A stretch of DNA of 64,000 nt from positions 2,698,501-2,762,500 of the forward strand of contig NC_037642.1 of NCBI RefSeq assembly GCF_003254395.2. Direction: 5' to 3'. The stretch's first letter is position 1, and every line of letters begins with the position of its first letter. Under the pieces are notes generated by a model that ran no database searches, was not told the DNA's origin, and saw only the letters and a list, made by a program, of their open reading frames with translations. Positions 51,369 through 62,640 of this stretch are shown here, piece after piece. The translations under genes and the position numbers were made by a program. The DNA comes from Apis mellifera (Eukaryota; Arthropoda; Insecta; Hymenoptera; Apidae).

Positions 51369-51616
51369 TGTCTCGCGATATGATAAAATTGAGAGGGAGA
51401 AATATGCGGTTGTCGCAGGCCCGCTTCCAACAGAAGCAACTGCAGGAGAAGGAGCAGAAGTTGCTGCAGCTTTACGACCAGCAACAGCAACGAGCTTATC
51501 AGGTGGTGCAACGAGGCAACGCGAGTTCGAATCACGCCACCATCACCCAGCACACCGTCACAAAGACCTCGAGCAGCAGCAGCAGCCATGCAACCTCGAC
51601 CTCGCAAGGTGGAAAG
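51369..51616 (+). CDS. ZC2HC1C: ZC2HC1-like exon 1 of the confident model
   Basis: Coding is read from ATG 51380, with a second in-frame ATG at 51404. It encodes a Gln/Lys/Leu-rich segment (RLSQARFQQKQLQEKEQKLL) that looks like a coiled coil, then a Ser/Thr-rich tract with CAG-type repeats. The donor after AAG is GTGAGC, phase 0. An AG at 51367-51368, after a moderately T-rich stretch, could be a splice acceptor. The frame is open upstream to 51296, so the exon may be internal with translation entering from an upstream exon. The ATG at 51380 is the conservative choice. Another frame is also open here for 139 codons, which I treat as a by-product of CAG repeats. Confidence 0.85.
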
Positions 51617-54600
51617 GTGAGCGATTCTCCCCTCGCGTGGAAACGCGTTGTCGTAACGCGGTTTCACGCTACGCTTTCTTGAATGGGCTAATGGCCGGTG
51701 TTTCTGGGAACGAGTCGCAGTTTTTCCACACCTTCGTTTCTCATTCTCCTCGATTTCTTCTCGCGGAGAACGCTTTTTAAATCGCTTCTGATCATTTTTA
51801 AGAACAATAAAATGGTTAAAGTAAGGATCGAAATTTTGCTCGTTATTTTATATCTGATTATTTATCAAGATAGATGTATTTTGCAAATATTTTCTACGAG
51901 AAGATGTAAAATTAAAAAATCTTTGAATTATTTGTAACTTAACTTTTAATTTAGAGAAAGATTTAGAAAATATGTACAAAGAGATTTTGTACAGGATTGT
52001 AAAGTCTTATAGATACTTTTAATGTGCATCGATTGATAGAACGAAGGTAAATTTTTACATTTATTATTGAAGAAGAAAAGTAAGAAGATTAAAGATTTGC
52101 CGAACCTTGACCGCAATCTTGAGAATTCGTAAGTGAGCCCAGGTTGTTGTGGAACCAGTTTGTCGGGAAGTGAAATTATGTCAGCAAGTAAATTTGCAAG
52201 CAGGATTGAACAAACTCGTTTTGAAAATTTGTTCCAGTTATATGAAATATTTTCATAGAAATAAAATGAAACAATTATTAAATCCAAATTCAATCTTAAT
52301 TTCTCTCTTAAATCTATCCTCTAGAGATATTTTATTCAAATTAATATCGGCATGAAAATTTCTCGTCGATTATCTTTCAAAGAACGAAAGTTTTCTTTCA
52401 AACTTGAAGATTACCTTCCCCTTAACTCGTCCAATTTCAAATGATCGAGTTTTTTAAAATTATTTACACTTTACTCCCCGCGATTTTAAGGTGAGGCAGA
52501 TGTTCGACGAGAGACGACAAACGACCGTGAAGGGGATCGACAGAAGTTATCCGTTGGAGCCGCTGGAGAACAAACCGCGGAAACAGGCTAACGGAAACGG
52601 CGTTCAGAAGAACGGAAATTTGACGGTGAGCCGGCAATCCGTGACTGTAAAGCGGGTTGCGAGGGCTGACGTGAACAGCAATTTGAACGGTGGCAAACCG
52701 GTCGTCTCGTATCACGAGGAAATCGCTCGAGAAACGTTCGGCCCATCTGCACGCCAGGACGACGATGAGTTTGAGATCGAGAACCACGTCGCCCAATATT
52801 CGAATGGCAACCACAGGGACGAGGTAACGCGCCATTTTCGAAGCGAGGAAATTTTTATTATCGAAAATATGCCACATTCCTTGTCCATTCGTTTCTCAAC
52901 ATACGACATACGACAGGATATATGAATTGAATATTGCGAAATTTCGAGAAATATTTATAAAAGTTTCGCCATTAAAATGATTTCTCTCGTTTTTTTAATT
53001 TGAATGCGTGTAATGGAATCGATTTAAACAAGTTTTCCAAACTGTTTTATTTCCTTTCGAGGAATGTTTGGATAATTTAATGGTAATTTTTATTCATATT
53101 GTATATTATAATATTCATATATTGAAAAGTCAATATTTATTTGAAATATTTTAAATTATATTTCATTTGCTGTAGAATAACTTTTCTTTTTTCCTTTTAA
53201 TTAAGAATAATTTATTATGATTGTTAAAAGATACGGAACAGTTTTTTTCATTTACGTTTTTTTTTATTCCAGGAATCCTGCTACAAGGATTATAAATATC
53301 GTTGCAATTCGTGCAATTTTTCAATCGTAACATATTTTAATTATATCTTAATCGTTTTTCGAGCAGAATTTTCACTGATTCGATATCTCGTTTAAGCAGA
53401 CGCGCATCGAGGAGGTTGTGGACCAAGATACGATAGAGAGGAATCGTATGATGGCGAAACTTCATCTGATGGAATACGACGAGACCCTGAAGCATCGTGT
53501 TAAAAACGATCTCGAGAGCGAAGAATTCCCGGAGGATTTCATGGTGGATGTTCCTGACAAGCTTCCAAAACAAAGTGTTACCAAGAAGTTATCTCAAGCG
53601 GAGGCAAGGTTGAAACGTTTTAAAAACGCCAACGCGAAACGTGGTAACAACGTTACGAAGAGCCAAACTATCGCCCTGAAGAAACGAACTGACCCGATAT
53701 TTCCGGCAAAATTTAGCCCCAGGTACGTAGAAATAAAAGATAAACGAGAGGATTGTGAAACGTTCTGTGAAAATGATACGTGTGTTTGGACAATTTACAA
53801 AAGCTTTCCGTTCCATGTTCTATGTTCAAACGAGAGTGGTGTATTATATTATTTAAATAATCAAAGATAATTGCTTTGACACTTATTTGACTTGAGATAT
53901 ATTTTCCATATTTGTAATTAAAATTTTTACTTCTTTTCAAGGAGTATTGAGAGAATAACGAATCAAGACGTTCACAAAATGTTTTTAACATTTTTTGACA
54001 AACTTTTCCATTTCAATCTTACATAAAGTTAAGACTTTAAAAGAAATATATAAAGGTTAATTTACAATGAGATTATATAGTAACGCTTCTTAAAAAGTCG
54101 TACAACTGCTAAACTACGAAACAAATGCCTCCAATTAAATAACTAACATTATAACCTTAACGCACATATTTTATAATCATTCTATAGAATTTCACATCGT
54201 GATGATAAAGATAACTATCGTTTTAAAATAATTAAACTTCTTCCAACTTCTTTCTTCACCACTCTCGTCCTCAACTTTTTCAAACTATTCAGAACAGAAT
54301 TCAAAAAAAAAAAAAAAAGAACGTACGACTCCAACAACTCAAACTTATCTCAATTTCGAACTGAGAAAGAAAAAAAAAGAGAGAGATAGAGATATTACGA
54401 AACAAATTGTTATGAAAAAATTTCCAAAAAATTATTCACAAACATGTGTTGTCTTAACACGCAAGCAGATCATGTTTTCTAGGACAAATCGAACCTTGGC
54501 AAATGCGAATTCCCCGGCCGCTAATTGGCAATCAGTGCTAACAATCCGTCGCTGCTTTCGCCCTCTTCCCCCCCCTTCTCCGTCTATCTATCGCCGATTA

Positions 54601-57600
54601 ATTTCTCGTTGCATAATTGCGATCGCTGGCTAGACTCGACTCGTTTAAACCCACGCAACCGTAGTAGCCTAACAATACATCCTCCCTGGAAGTGATCATC
54701 CTCCAGAAAGAGCGGCTAAATGGCGCGTTTCCGGCAGATTTAAAGGCGCAGCAAGAAGGAAGACGCTCTAATTTAATACCGTGTCCGCCCTAACGCTTAA
54801 ACAGCCTGTTTGGAGAGAGGAATCGAAGGACATTTAAAAAGAAAACGCTCCATCATCGCCGTAACAATTATTCGTGTAATTATTTAAAGCTGTATATCGA
54901 CATGCACGAAACGTGGAAAAAAAGCCCCTCCCTCTCTTAAAAAAAAAAGAATATAGAATAATAATTTGATAAGATACGAATTTTTCGTGCGTACAATTCG
55001 AAATGGAAATGGCGAAAATCAGTTCAACTCGTGCTGCTTCTTCTTTTCTCTCGTTTAACGAGGTTTAAGAATTAAATAAAAGGATTGAGACGGGGTTGAG
55101 GGGCGAGGCGTAAAGGTGTATCGCTTTATCCCGCTGCGAGGAAGAGAATCATCACGCAAAATCATTGCCTCATTTTCTCATGCCTCCTTCCCATTCTCTT
55201 TGTCTTTGGCTAACATCGCGAGGATTAACACGAGTTGAACGAGGATAGAGTTAAGGCGGTTATATCGATTGTATAATTTCGTAGAGAGTGTCGAGTGGTC
55301 AAGGATGGAAGAGCAAGAAAGGTTTCGGATGGAAGATGGAACGAGGAAAGGAAAAATGTTGGAATGGCGGTGCCCTCGAATTCTGAGAGGCGTCCACGAT
55401 CGTCTCGCGAGGAATCTGAAAAGTCTCGCGCGATAGATTCGAATACTGGGACGTCGTTGAAAGAGAAAAATTCGGAAAATTCGAAATTCTTTCGCGAGGA
55501 GATGTCTGCCACCGCGAGGGGATCATCTTCCGAATCTTTTGAGAATCGAGTACGCAGAGGCGAAGGTTCAAACTTGTTCGATAAAGAATTTGAAAGCTCG
55601 AAAACTGCGAGAAAATTATCGCCTGAATTGTCGAAGAGTCCCAAATTCTTTAACGAGGAATCCGAAAACTCTTGTTCAATCGATTCGAAAACCGCGAGAA
55701 AATTATCCCTGTCTCGATCTTCGAGAGATGAGAATCTGATGAGATTCGAAAGATTCGATTCGAGAACTGCGAGCAGAGCAGAAAGAAACGAAACTCCGAC
55801 TAAATTCTATTGCGAGGAAAATGAGAAATCGGTCACCACTTACGCAATAGACTCGAAGAGTCGTCCCTCAGGTTCGCCAGATTATATGAGAAACACGGAA
55901 AGTTTCGTGTTGAAAATAGAACCGAAAAGTAGAAAGGGCGTAATTGACAGTGCGACGAAGAAATCTACGAATCTCAGAAAATCTTCCTCGCCAGAATATT
56001 CGAAATCCGTCAAAGCTGAATCGCCCGACGTTTTAACGAGAGAGAAAGGTGGTGGCTCGAGTCCTCGATTGTTCAATCGCGAGAGAAGAAAATCGGCTAG
56101 CTTCGAACACTCTCGTTCCACCTGCAAATCTCCAAACCTCACCGAGATGGATATGAATAGTAGTGAAAATCGTGGAAGAGAATCGGTAGATTTCACAAGA
56201 AAGAGATCCAACACCAGTCCACAATTTTTCAGTTCGGACAGATCCGCCACGATCATGATAGTTACTCCAGAAACGATTACGAAAACTGAGATTGCAGATC
56301 GCTCGAAAAAGGAACGAAGTTTTTCCGAGAAAACTGCGTTAAATAGGAAAGAGACAGATTCGAAACACTTCGCACGAACTTCCGTGTCGCGATATTTGCC
56401 CGAGAAAACATTGAGAAACGAGGAGGAAATGAAGAAGCGTAATTCGTCTCGCGGTTCCTCTCCATTGTCATCGAAGGGCAAGAGAACGCCCGATCCGAAA
56501 CCGCGATTTCATCACGAGAAAACTACGAATAGAATCGATGGAGTGTCCAGCAGCCGTGACTCTTCCCCGAAATCCCAAAGAACGGTTTCCAGAGAGGAAA
56601 CGCCGGAATTGTTTCGTTACGAATCGGGAAAATCGGCTACAACTGTGAATCTCGAAAGATCTTCCAAAGCTACGATGGACGTAGACGTACGATCGAAGGG
56701 AAAATCGATGGAACAACGAGAGACTAAGTCAAAAACCATCGATAGAGAGTCTGAGCACACGCTGCGCTCGACGAAACTGATTCGTGACACGATGATGAAT
56801 CAAAATCAAGTCGATTACGTTTCGATAAAGCGAGGAAAAGTTGACGAGAGAGTCGAAATACAAACTGTGGAATCGAGTCCAAAAAGTTGCACATCCGTGG
56901 AGATACAGGAAATCACGATGCCCGATCGTGGATACTTAAAGCAGTCTCGAGACGCTTGCTCGAAATCTGGTAAGGAAAAAACACTGGCTGATAGTGGGAA
57001 ATCGAGCAAGCTCTCATCCAAGAAAAAGACCGTCCATGATACTTTGAAACAACGTGGAGCAAAGGTGAACAAAGGGATATGCGAGGGGAAGAATATTTTC
57101 AAGCCGAGAGAACAAACAACACCGAGTCCGATTCAAGCTCGAAAGAGGAGAACGGAAAAATATAGTCGTTCGCCCAGCGACGAGTCGATGGCTCGTAACG
57201 CGAAACGGAAAACGAGCGTGGTTCGAGCAACGAATCGAAAGAACGAAGGTAAAACTTGCAGCAGCCAAGGCGAAATTTTGAAATCGATGGAGCTGGTTCG
57301 TCGAGCCATGAGAGGCTCGAGCTTTCTCGTCGAAACCGCGGTCGAAGAGGAACAAATTGACTCGTCCACGATCGAGGAATCCGATGGTGGCGTTTTTTCA
57401 ACGAACAGCGCTTTGAATTACGTGAGAACCGACTCGGTGGAATCGGCCCTAAGACGTTTCGATTCAATCGGGACGGAGGCCGGCTCGACTCGAAGCGTGG
57501 AATCGACGAGGAGACAAACGGAATCGTACGATGGAATCCTCGATCGATCGGATTTAAACCTGTCGAGGAGCCCCGTCGAATCGTTCGTCGTATCTTCCGC

Positions 57601-60600
57601 GAGAAAAACTTCGAGAGAGAGCCTCGAATCCGGTTGCAGAGAGGGGGTGGATTTCGCGGAGGAAAACGGGAGGAAAAAATTGTGCAAGCGGAAACTGTTC
57701 CACGAAACCGATCCGACGTTTGACGAGACGGAGAGATCCAATCTGGAATGGTTGGTGGGGTCCAATGGGAAGAAAACGCGGGAACATTCGGTGAAGATAC
57801 GCCTCGAATTCGACTCTAGCGACGAGACGTCGAGGGGAGCGACGACAGACAAAGGAGAAACGGGTGAAACGTCAACAGGTGCGGATCGTTCACTGTCTGT
57901 GAGGCGGTTGAGATCGATCGAGGATATACGTAAGTCGATCGAGGGCGAAAGCGAGCCGGTGATCGAGTCGGGGCGATCGGGGCGCGGGACGGGGCGGTCG
58001 GAGGCGGCCCGTCGAACAAATATCGATGATCGTGCTGGAAGTAGAGGAGAAAGGATGTTTTTGCCCGGGCGGTCGGGGAACGTTGCCGCGAGGAACAAGG
58101 GTATGGGGGATACGAGCCGTTCGGCTGTAAAGTGTGCGATGCGTTTCCCCAGGGTCGTGAAAAGTCCGAGCCCGGAAACGGTGAAGACGGCGGAAACGAG
58201 CAACCGTGCGAGGAGAAACGTACCACCGTCGCCGTCCAAGAGTCCGGACACGATGCCAAGGGTAAGCAAAGATTGCGTAAAGGATTCTTCTTCCTTTGTA
58301 AATAGGTGCGTACGAGGGGAGGGGGATGTTTGTTTGATTAAAAATGTATACTGTTTCTCGAAGATTTGTAATGGATCAATCAGTAATGGAATTGCACGTA
58401 AAAATTGATTATGAGGTTATTGTACGGTGCGAAGATAGGAGATATAATTTTGAACAAGATTAAGTGGAAATGAGATATACTTTTCTATCGATGTATTTTT
58501 AATAATTTTTAATTCCAGAAATTCAGATAATCGCACGATATATTATTTGAGATTAATAAATGAGAAGATAGGGAGAAGATTTTTATCTACGTGACATTTT
58601 ACACGCATTGTTGTCAATCTGTTGATTACAATCAAATAACTTATATAAAATCGGATAAAATATTCACGGTTCTACGATGAAGAAGATGGAGTTTTATATA
58701 AACGTATTTCTGCTTTAGCGTGCGTCCACCGAGTTGAAAGTTCAAGACACAAAATCGACGAAACGGGGAACACCTATGAAAGGCGCGGAGCCAATTGGAA
58801 ACAGGAAGGCGATGACAACGACGACGACGACGACGACGTCGACGACATCGGCGGCGAGCACGAGAAAATCGACGGATGTCGTCGATGGCGCTATTCTCGA
58901 AAATGGTCTGCATTTACGAGACCAAACTGCCGAAACGAAATACGATAACGACTCGCCCACGATGAAGAAAAGCGACGCTTTTGTCATCGACTTCGACGAG
59001 CAACCGCCGAAGGAAAACGATGCGCCACTTCCGCGGAAACCGTTTTTGCGAAAACAATCCACCGAAGTAAGTAGCTGTTGAAATAAAAAAAAAAAAAAAA
59101 AAAAAGGATACCTTGTAAAAAGAAATAAATTAATAATTTTTAAATTTTAAACATTTTAAACCATGGTTTTGATTTAAAATTCTCTCGCATTTGAATTGTT
59201 AAGTTAAAATTATATGTTAGTCGGATTAATCAAGTTACTTGAATTTGAGGAAATATAAGTATAAGTTGAAGCTATTTTTATTAATATGAACCTGTTATTT
59301 GTTTGAGTTGAAATATCAAGTATTCTTTGAAATTTCTATAATTCGTCCTCAATCATCAATTGGCTTGGCATTAAATTTCAAATTGCTTTTATTTAAATAA
59401 CTTGAAACCAATTTCAACGATATGAGCCTGTTATTTCAATTCTTGATTTGAAAAATCTTTCTTGTACTATTATATTATATTATACAATTATCTTTTATTA
59501 TAAAGTAAGATTAAGATACTTTCAACTTTCCTTTAAAATTATACGTCTTGGATTTGTACAAAAGAAAGTTTCATAAATGTTATTTCCAACGATATTGTAC
59601 GATAATGTAACAAAAATGGATATCATGTTGAGATAAAGAAGAACTTGAGTGCATTATAAGGTTATAATTTAAAATTTAATCACACGTATTAAGAAAAAGC
59701 AGACGAAATAAACGATTTTAAATGGGAAATATTGTAACGATTCGGATAAAATCATATTTCATTTTTAATTTCCAAGTAATTTTAGATAATATCGGAAAAG
59801 GAAACGATTTTATTTTTATATTTACTGCGTGATTTATAAATACGTTCTATCTCTGAATTATCCATTCTTCATATCGAAATAATATCTATCGAATATCGTA
59901 ATTTTTCCGCTACGACTTGAAGATAGATATTTGAGAAATGAGTAAAAATACAGTAAAATGTCTGCCGCCTTTTGATACAATTTAACCCGGGAAATTCAAG
60001 TTTTGCTGCATATGGATTCCTCCTTTTTATATTTCAAGTGAAATTATTTAGTTCGATAAATTTCCAGTTAAAAGTTAAACAGTAATATTAACAGGTGTTT
60101 TATTTATATAATCTTATAATGTCGTAATTATAATATTCAATCGTGTCACGATTCTTTGATATTAAATGTCGAATAATTATTGAATTATTTACCATTGTCA
60201 TTTTATTATTATTATTATTTTTTTTTTCGTACATTATTTTCAATTACGATTAATATTCATTTAACGTTTTTTATTTATTAATTAGAAACAGATTACACCC
60301 ACGCAATCACTTCGAACTCCTATGTCAATTTCGTCCACCTCTAGTGGCATTTCCACGCAGAATCAGACTTCTGTTTATAGAAGTAAAATGGCTTCGAGAG
60401 CAAAGACGCCAATTTCTACAACATCGTACAAAGGGTCGACATCTAACAAAAACGGAGGAGCAGCAGCAGGAGGAGCAGCAGCTACGTAAGAATTTTTAGA
60501 GTAATTGATTTTCCTGTTGTGAAATTAAAAAACTTTTGATACTTATAAAAATATTTCATAAAAATATTTTATCATGGAATTTATATTATTTGAGATAATT

Positions 60601-62170
60601 CATATTTTTAAGTTTTAATTTTTTCAATGCTAATGTAAAAGTAATATTTCATTAAATAAAAATTGTCCAATTTTAATTATGTCTTAAGAAATTTAATTTG
60701 ATTTAATTTCATATATATATAATGTATAACAATTATGTAATAATATAGTGATTATTTTGTAAAAATGTTAATCTATTAAAGAAAAATAAAGGAATACAAT
60801 TTTTCTGTCCTTCTAAGAAAAGATAAAAATTGATTTAAATGATAAAAATTTATTTTTATTATAAATCAATCAATTATTAAAATTTAAAGTTTTTAAAAAA
60901 ATAATTTCTATTATTATCAATATATATTCCATTTTTTAAATTAATATCCTTAATAAATTATTACAAAAAAATTCTTTTTATAAATAAATCAAAAAAATTA
61001 ATAAAGACATTCTGTGTCTCAGAAATTAAATCAAAAAATATTTCTAAGAAAAAATAGTTAGAATACTTTCAAAAATTTTCAATAAGAATTCATAGCTTAA
61101 TATGAATCCATTTAATTATAGAAGATAGAGATTATCTGAAAATTGTAAATATCTATAATTGAAACATTGAAAAGATAAAAACTGAAATCTTCTACATATG
61201 AAATATTTCATATTTGCTTCAAATTTTTTTCAAATTTTTTTCAAAAGATATAATTTTATTACAGCGAAACTTTAGTGCCTTGTAAAGCGTGTGGTCGTCG
61301 ATTCGCCCCAGATCGGGTTGCTCTTCATGAGCAAATCTGCATAAAAACAGGCCAAAAGAAGAGAAAGCAATTCGATACCATGATGTATCGAGTAAAGGGT
61401 ACTGATATTGAGCCATTTGTTAAGAAAGGGCTCGTTAAAAAACAGATGGAGGTCAGTGTTCCAATCCTTCATTCATTCCAATTCCAAATCATTATCCCTC
61501 CTCCTTTTCCAATTCCTTTATAACTTCTATCTCGAGTCACTTTGTAATTGTACATGGTTCTAAATAAAATACTAATAAAAATTATAATATTGCAAAACAA
61601 GTTAAAGAATAAAAGATATTGGAAAATGATACTACAAGTAGATTACACTTAAATACTGATAAATGTTTAATAAATTAAGGAATATATCAATGACAATCCA
61701 GCAATAATTCCAAAATCTATTGTAAATCGATCAATTTTGTGAATCATAAAATATCATCACTTTTATTCTGAATCAGAGAAAAAGGAAATTCGATAAAAAA
61801 ATCTTTGCAAAAATCAAATTTCTTTGAAAAAGGATGGAGGGATATTGATCGTTTTAAAAGGATGGGATGGTTGTTGTTTTACATGTTTCAGAAATCGAAG
61901 AAACCTGAAGTAAAGTCGAATTGGCGGCGTAAACACGAGGATTTCATTAACGCCATACGTTCGGCCAAGCAAGTGCAAGCACATCTGGCCGCAGGAGGCA
62001 AGCTCAGCGATTTGCCACCGCCGCCAGTTAGCGATAACTACGATTACATTCAGTGTCCCCATTGCGGAAGAAAATTCAATAAAGCGGCCGCCGACCGTCA
62101 CATTCCCAAATGCGAGCACATGTTACACAATAAGCCGATACATTCGCGAGCACCGAAACCGAAACGTTAA
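51380..62170 (+). CDS. ZC2HC1C: C2HC zinc-finger protein of the ZC2HC1 (FAM164) family, eight coding exons
   Basis: I read a spliced gene: join 51380-51616, 52491-52823, 53400-53722, 55285-58261, 58719-59066, 60286-60485, 61265-61451, 61892-62170. Every junction has GT-AG ends and matching phase, and the total of 4,884 nt is divisible by three, giving 1,627 residues. Seen in the protein: a Gln/Lys-rich likely coiled coil (about residues 9-40), a Ser-rich tract, a charged region, a 992-residue low-complexity Ser/Arg/Lys/Glu-rich region (299-1290), a Thr/Ala/Gly linker, then two fingers of spacing C-x2-C-x11-H-x3-C at 1479-1498 and 1590-1609. Paired C2HC fingers are the family hallmark. Family members 1A and 1B carry them near the N terminus and 1C near the C terminus, so 1C fits best. 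At 1,627 residues it is far longer than the vertebrate proteins (about 300-530), because of exon 4. The family's molecular role is poorly known, and zinc binding is inferred from the motif. The start could lie further upstream if an upstream exon is spliced to 51369. Confidence 0.9.
52491..52823 (+). CDS. ZC2HC1C: ZC2HC1-like exon 2
   Basis: The acceptor TTTTAAG precedes GTGAGGCAG, and the exon is phase 0 at both ends with donor GTAACG. It encodes 111 residues beginning VRQMFDERRQ, rich in Lys, Arg and Asn and ending in an acidic stretch (DDDEFEIENH). A second acceptor AG at 52498-52499 is also in frame and would drop only Val-Arg-Gln. No domain is recognised; the region is charged and probably flexible. 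Confidence 0.9.
53400..53722 (+). CDS. ZC2HC1C: ZC2HC1-like exon 3
   Basis: The acceptor is TTTAAGCAG (tandem AAG and CAG, both phase 0) and the donor is AG|GTACGT, leaving phase 2. The segment is strongly charged with helical stretches: RMMAKLHLMEYDETLKHRVK, then KKLSQAEARLKRFKNANAKR. The mix of acidic and basic residues and the codon usage differ clearly from the flanking introns. Read-through of the donor stays open for 48 more codons, to a stop at 53868-53870. Confidence 0.9.
55285..58261 (+). CDS. ZC2HC1C: ZC2HC1-like exon 4, giant low-complexity exon
   Basis: The frame is open from 55277 to 58408, the longest in the window. The acceptor AG at 55283-55284 (ATTTCGTAG) supplies the single base needed to complete the Arg codon begun in exon 3. 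The donor after CCAAGG is GTAAGC, phase 0. The exon encodes 992 residues dominated by Ser, Arg, Lys, Glu and Thr, with few aromatics and no recognised fold. Many SP and TP pairs and RxxS patterns look like kinase sites. Degenerate repeats of the form (S/T)P-x-(L/F)-(F/Y)-x-x-E and IDSKT recur in the first half, and SVES-like motifs in the second. Long antisense frames here are shadows of the codon bias. Confidence 0.88.
58719..59066 (+). CDS. ZC2HC1C: ZC2HC1-like exon 5
   Basis: The acceptor is TGCTTTAG and the donor GAA|GTAAGT, phase 0 at both ends, giving 116 residues. It starts RASTELKVQD and contains a polythreonine run coded by ACG repeats (about 58813-58847). It continues with an acidic and proline-bearing segment (FVIDFDEQPPKENDAPLPRK). 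This is a linker-type region between the low-complexity block and the zinc fingers. Confidence 0.9.
60286..60485 (+). CDS. ZC2HC1C: ZC2HC1-like exon 6
   Basis: The acceptor TTAATTAG follows a T-rich tract, and the donor is AC|GTAAGA, leaving phase 2. It encodes KQITPTQSLRTPMSISSTSS, then Ser/Thr-rich sequence and a Gly/Ala run coded by GGA and GCA repeats at the 3' end. No domain is seen. The phase matches exon 7 exactly, forming a Thr codon across the junction. Confidence 0.88.
61265..61451 (+). CDS. ZC2HC1C: ZC2HC1-like exon 7, first C2HC zinc finger
   Basis: The acceptor is ATTACAG and the donor GAG|GTCAGT. The exon encodes CKACGRRFAPDRVALHEQIC, with ligands Cys1479, Cys1482, His1494 and Cys1498. 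A basic segment (KTGQKKRKQFD) follows directly, as in other ZC2HC1-type proteins. All four zinc ligands are intact. Confidence 0.95.
61892..62170 (+). CDS. ZC2HC1C: ZC2HC1-like exon 8, second C2HC zinc finger and stop
   Basis: The acceptor is CATGTTTCAG, and the exon ends at TAA 62168-62170. It encodes KSNWRRKHEDFINAIRSAKQ, an Ala/Gly/Pro linker, and the second finger CPHCGRKFNKAAADRHIPKC with Cys1590, Cys1593, His1605 and Cys1609. It ends in a basic tail (RAPKPKR). The conserved WRRKHEDFI stretch between the fingers is typical of the family. Confidence 0.95.
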   Translation, partial: KSKKPEVKSNWRRKHEDFINAIRSAKQVQAHLAAGGKLSDLPPPPVSDNYDYIQCPHCGRKFNKAAADRHIPKCEHMLHNKPIHSRAPKPKR

Positions 62171-62261
62171 TTTCTCTCAGATTAAATTAAACGCTTTTTT
62201 TTTTTTACATCGAACTGGAACAAGATAGATTATGCCTTTGTACATTAAAGAGAAAAGATTG

Positions 62262-62292
<31 letters not shown>

Positions 62293-62640
62293 ATTAAAAA
62301 GGAGGAATATATAAAATTTTATTGTAATAATATATTATCATTGTATATTGCGAAAAAAAATTGTGCGAAATTGTGACAATTTTAATATAACATTTTGTCT
62401 CTATCTTGTTCGTGATCGATATTATTTTATATGAATATTTCGTTTCGATTATGAAAAATTTTATATAAGAATATATATAAATTATAAAAGCTCGCAAAAA
62501 AGTATATTTTTTCGGAGACGTATGAAAAAATTAATTTTTATCTACTGTATTGAATCTATAAGTTTTATTACGTTTATTTGCGACAAATGTATTTTCTGAT
62601 TATACGAAAATAAAATATAAATTTTCCTTACATTGTATAT
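62171..62640 (+). terminator. 3' UTR with candidate polyadenylation signals
   Basis: After the stop codon the sequence is AT-rich with no open frame of note. ATTAAA lies at 62244-62249, just before a long genomic poly-A run (about 62262-62290). A canonical AATAAA lies at 62609-62614 and is followed by a T/G-rich stretch near 62630-62650. Either could serve; the AATAAA is the better textbook match. Confidence 0.5.

Noticed and set aside
51361..51780. 139-codon alternative frame over exon 1
   Set aside because: CAG-type repeats are open in several frames, and this one ignores the strong donor at 51617. A phase-2 leader spliced to 51369 would enter this frame, which argues for the cassette exon instead.
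57418..58269. 283-codon antisense frame inside exon 4, with a 199-codon one at 55882-56481
   Set aside because: Both mirror the Arg/Ser codon bias (CGA, TCG) of the real exon, which leaves few stops on the opposite strand. Neither has independent signals.
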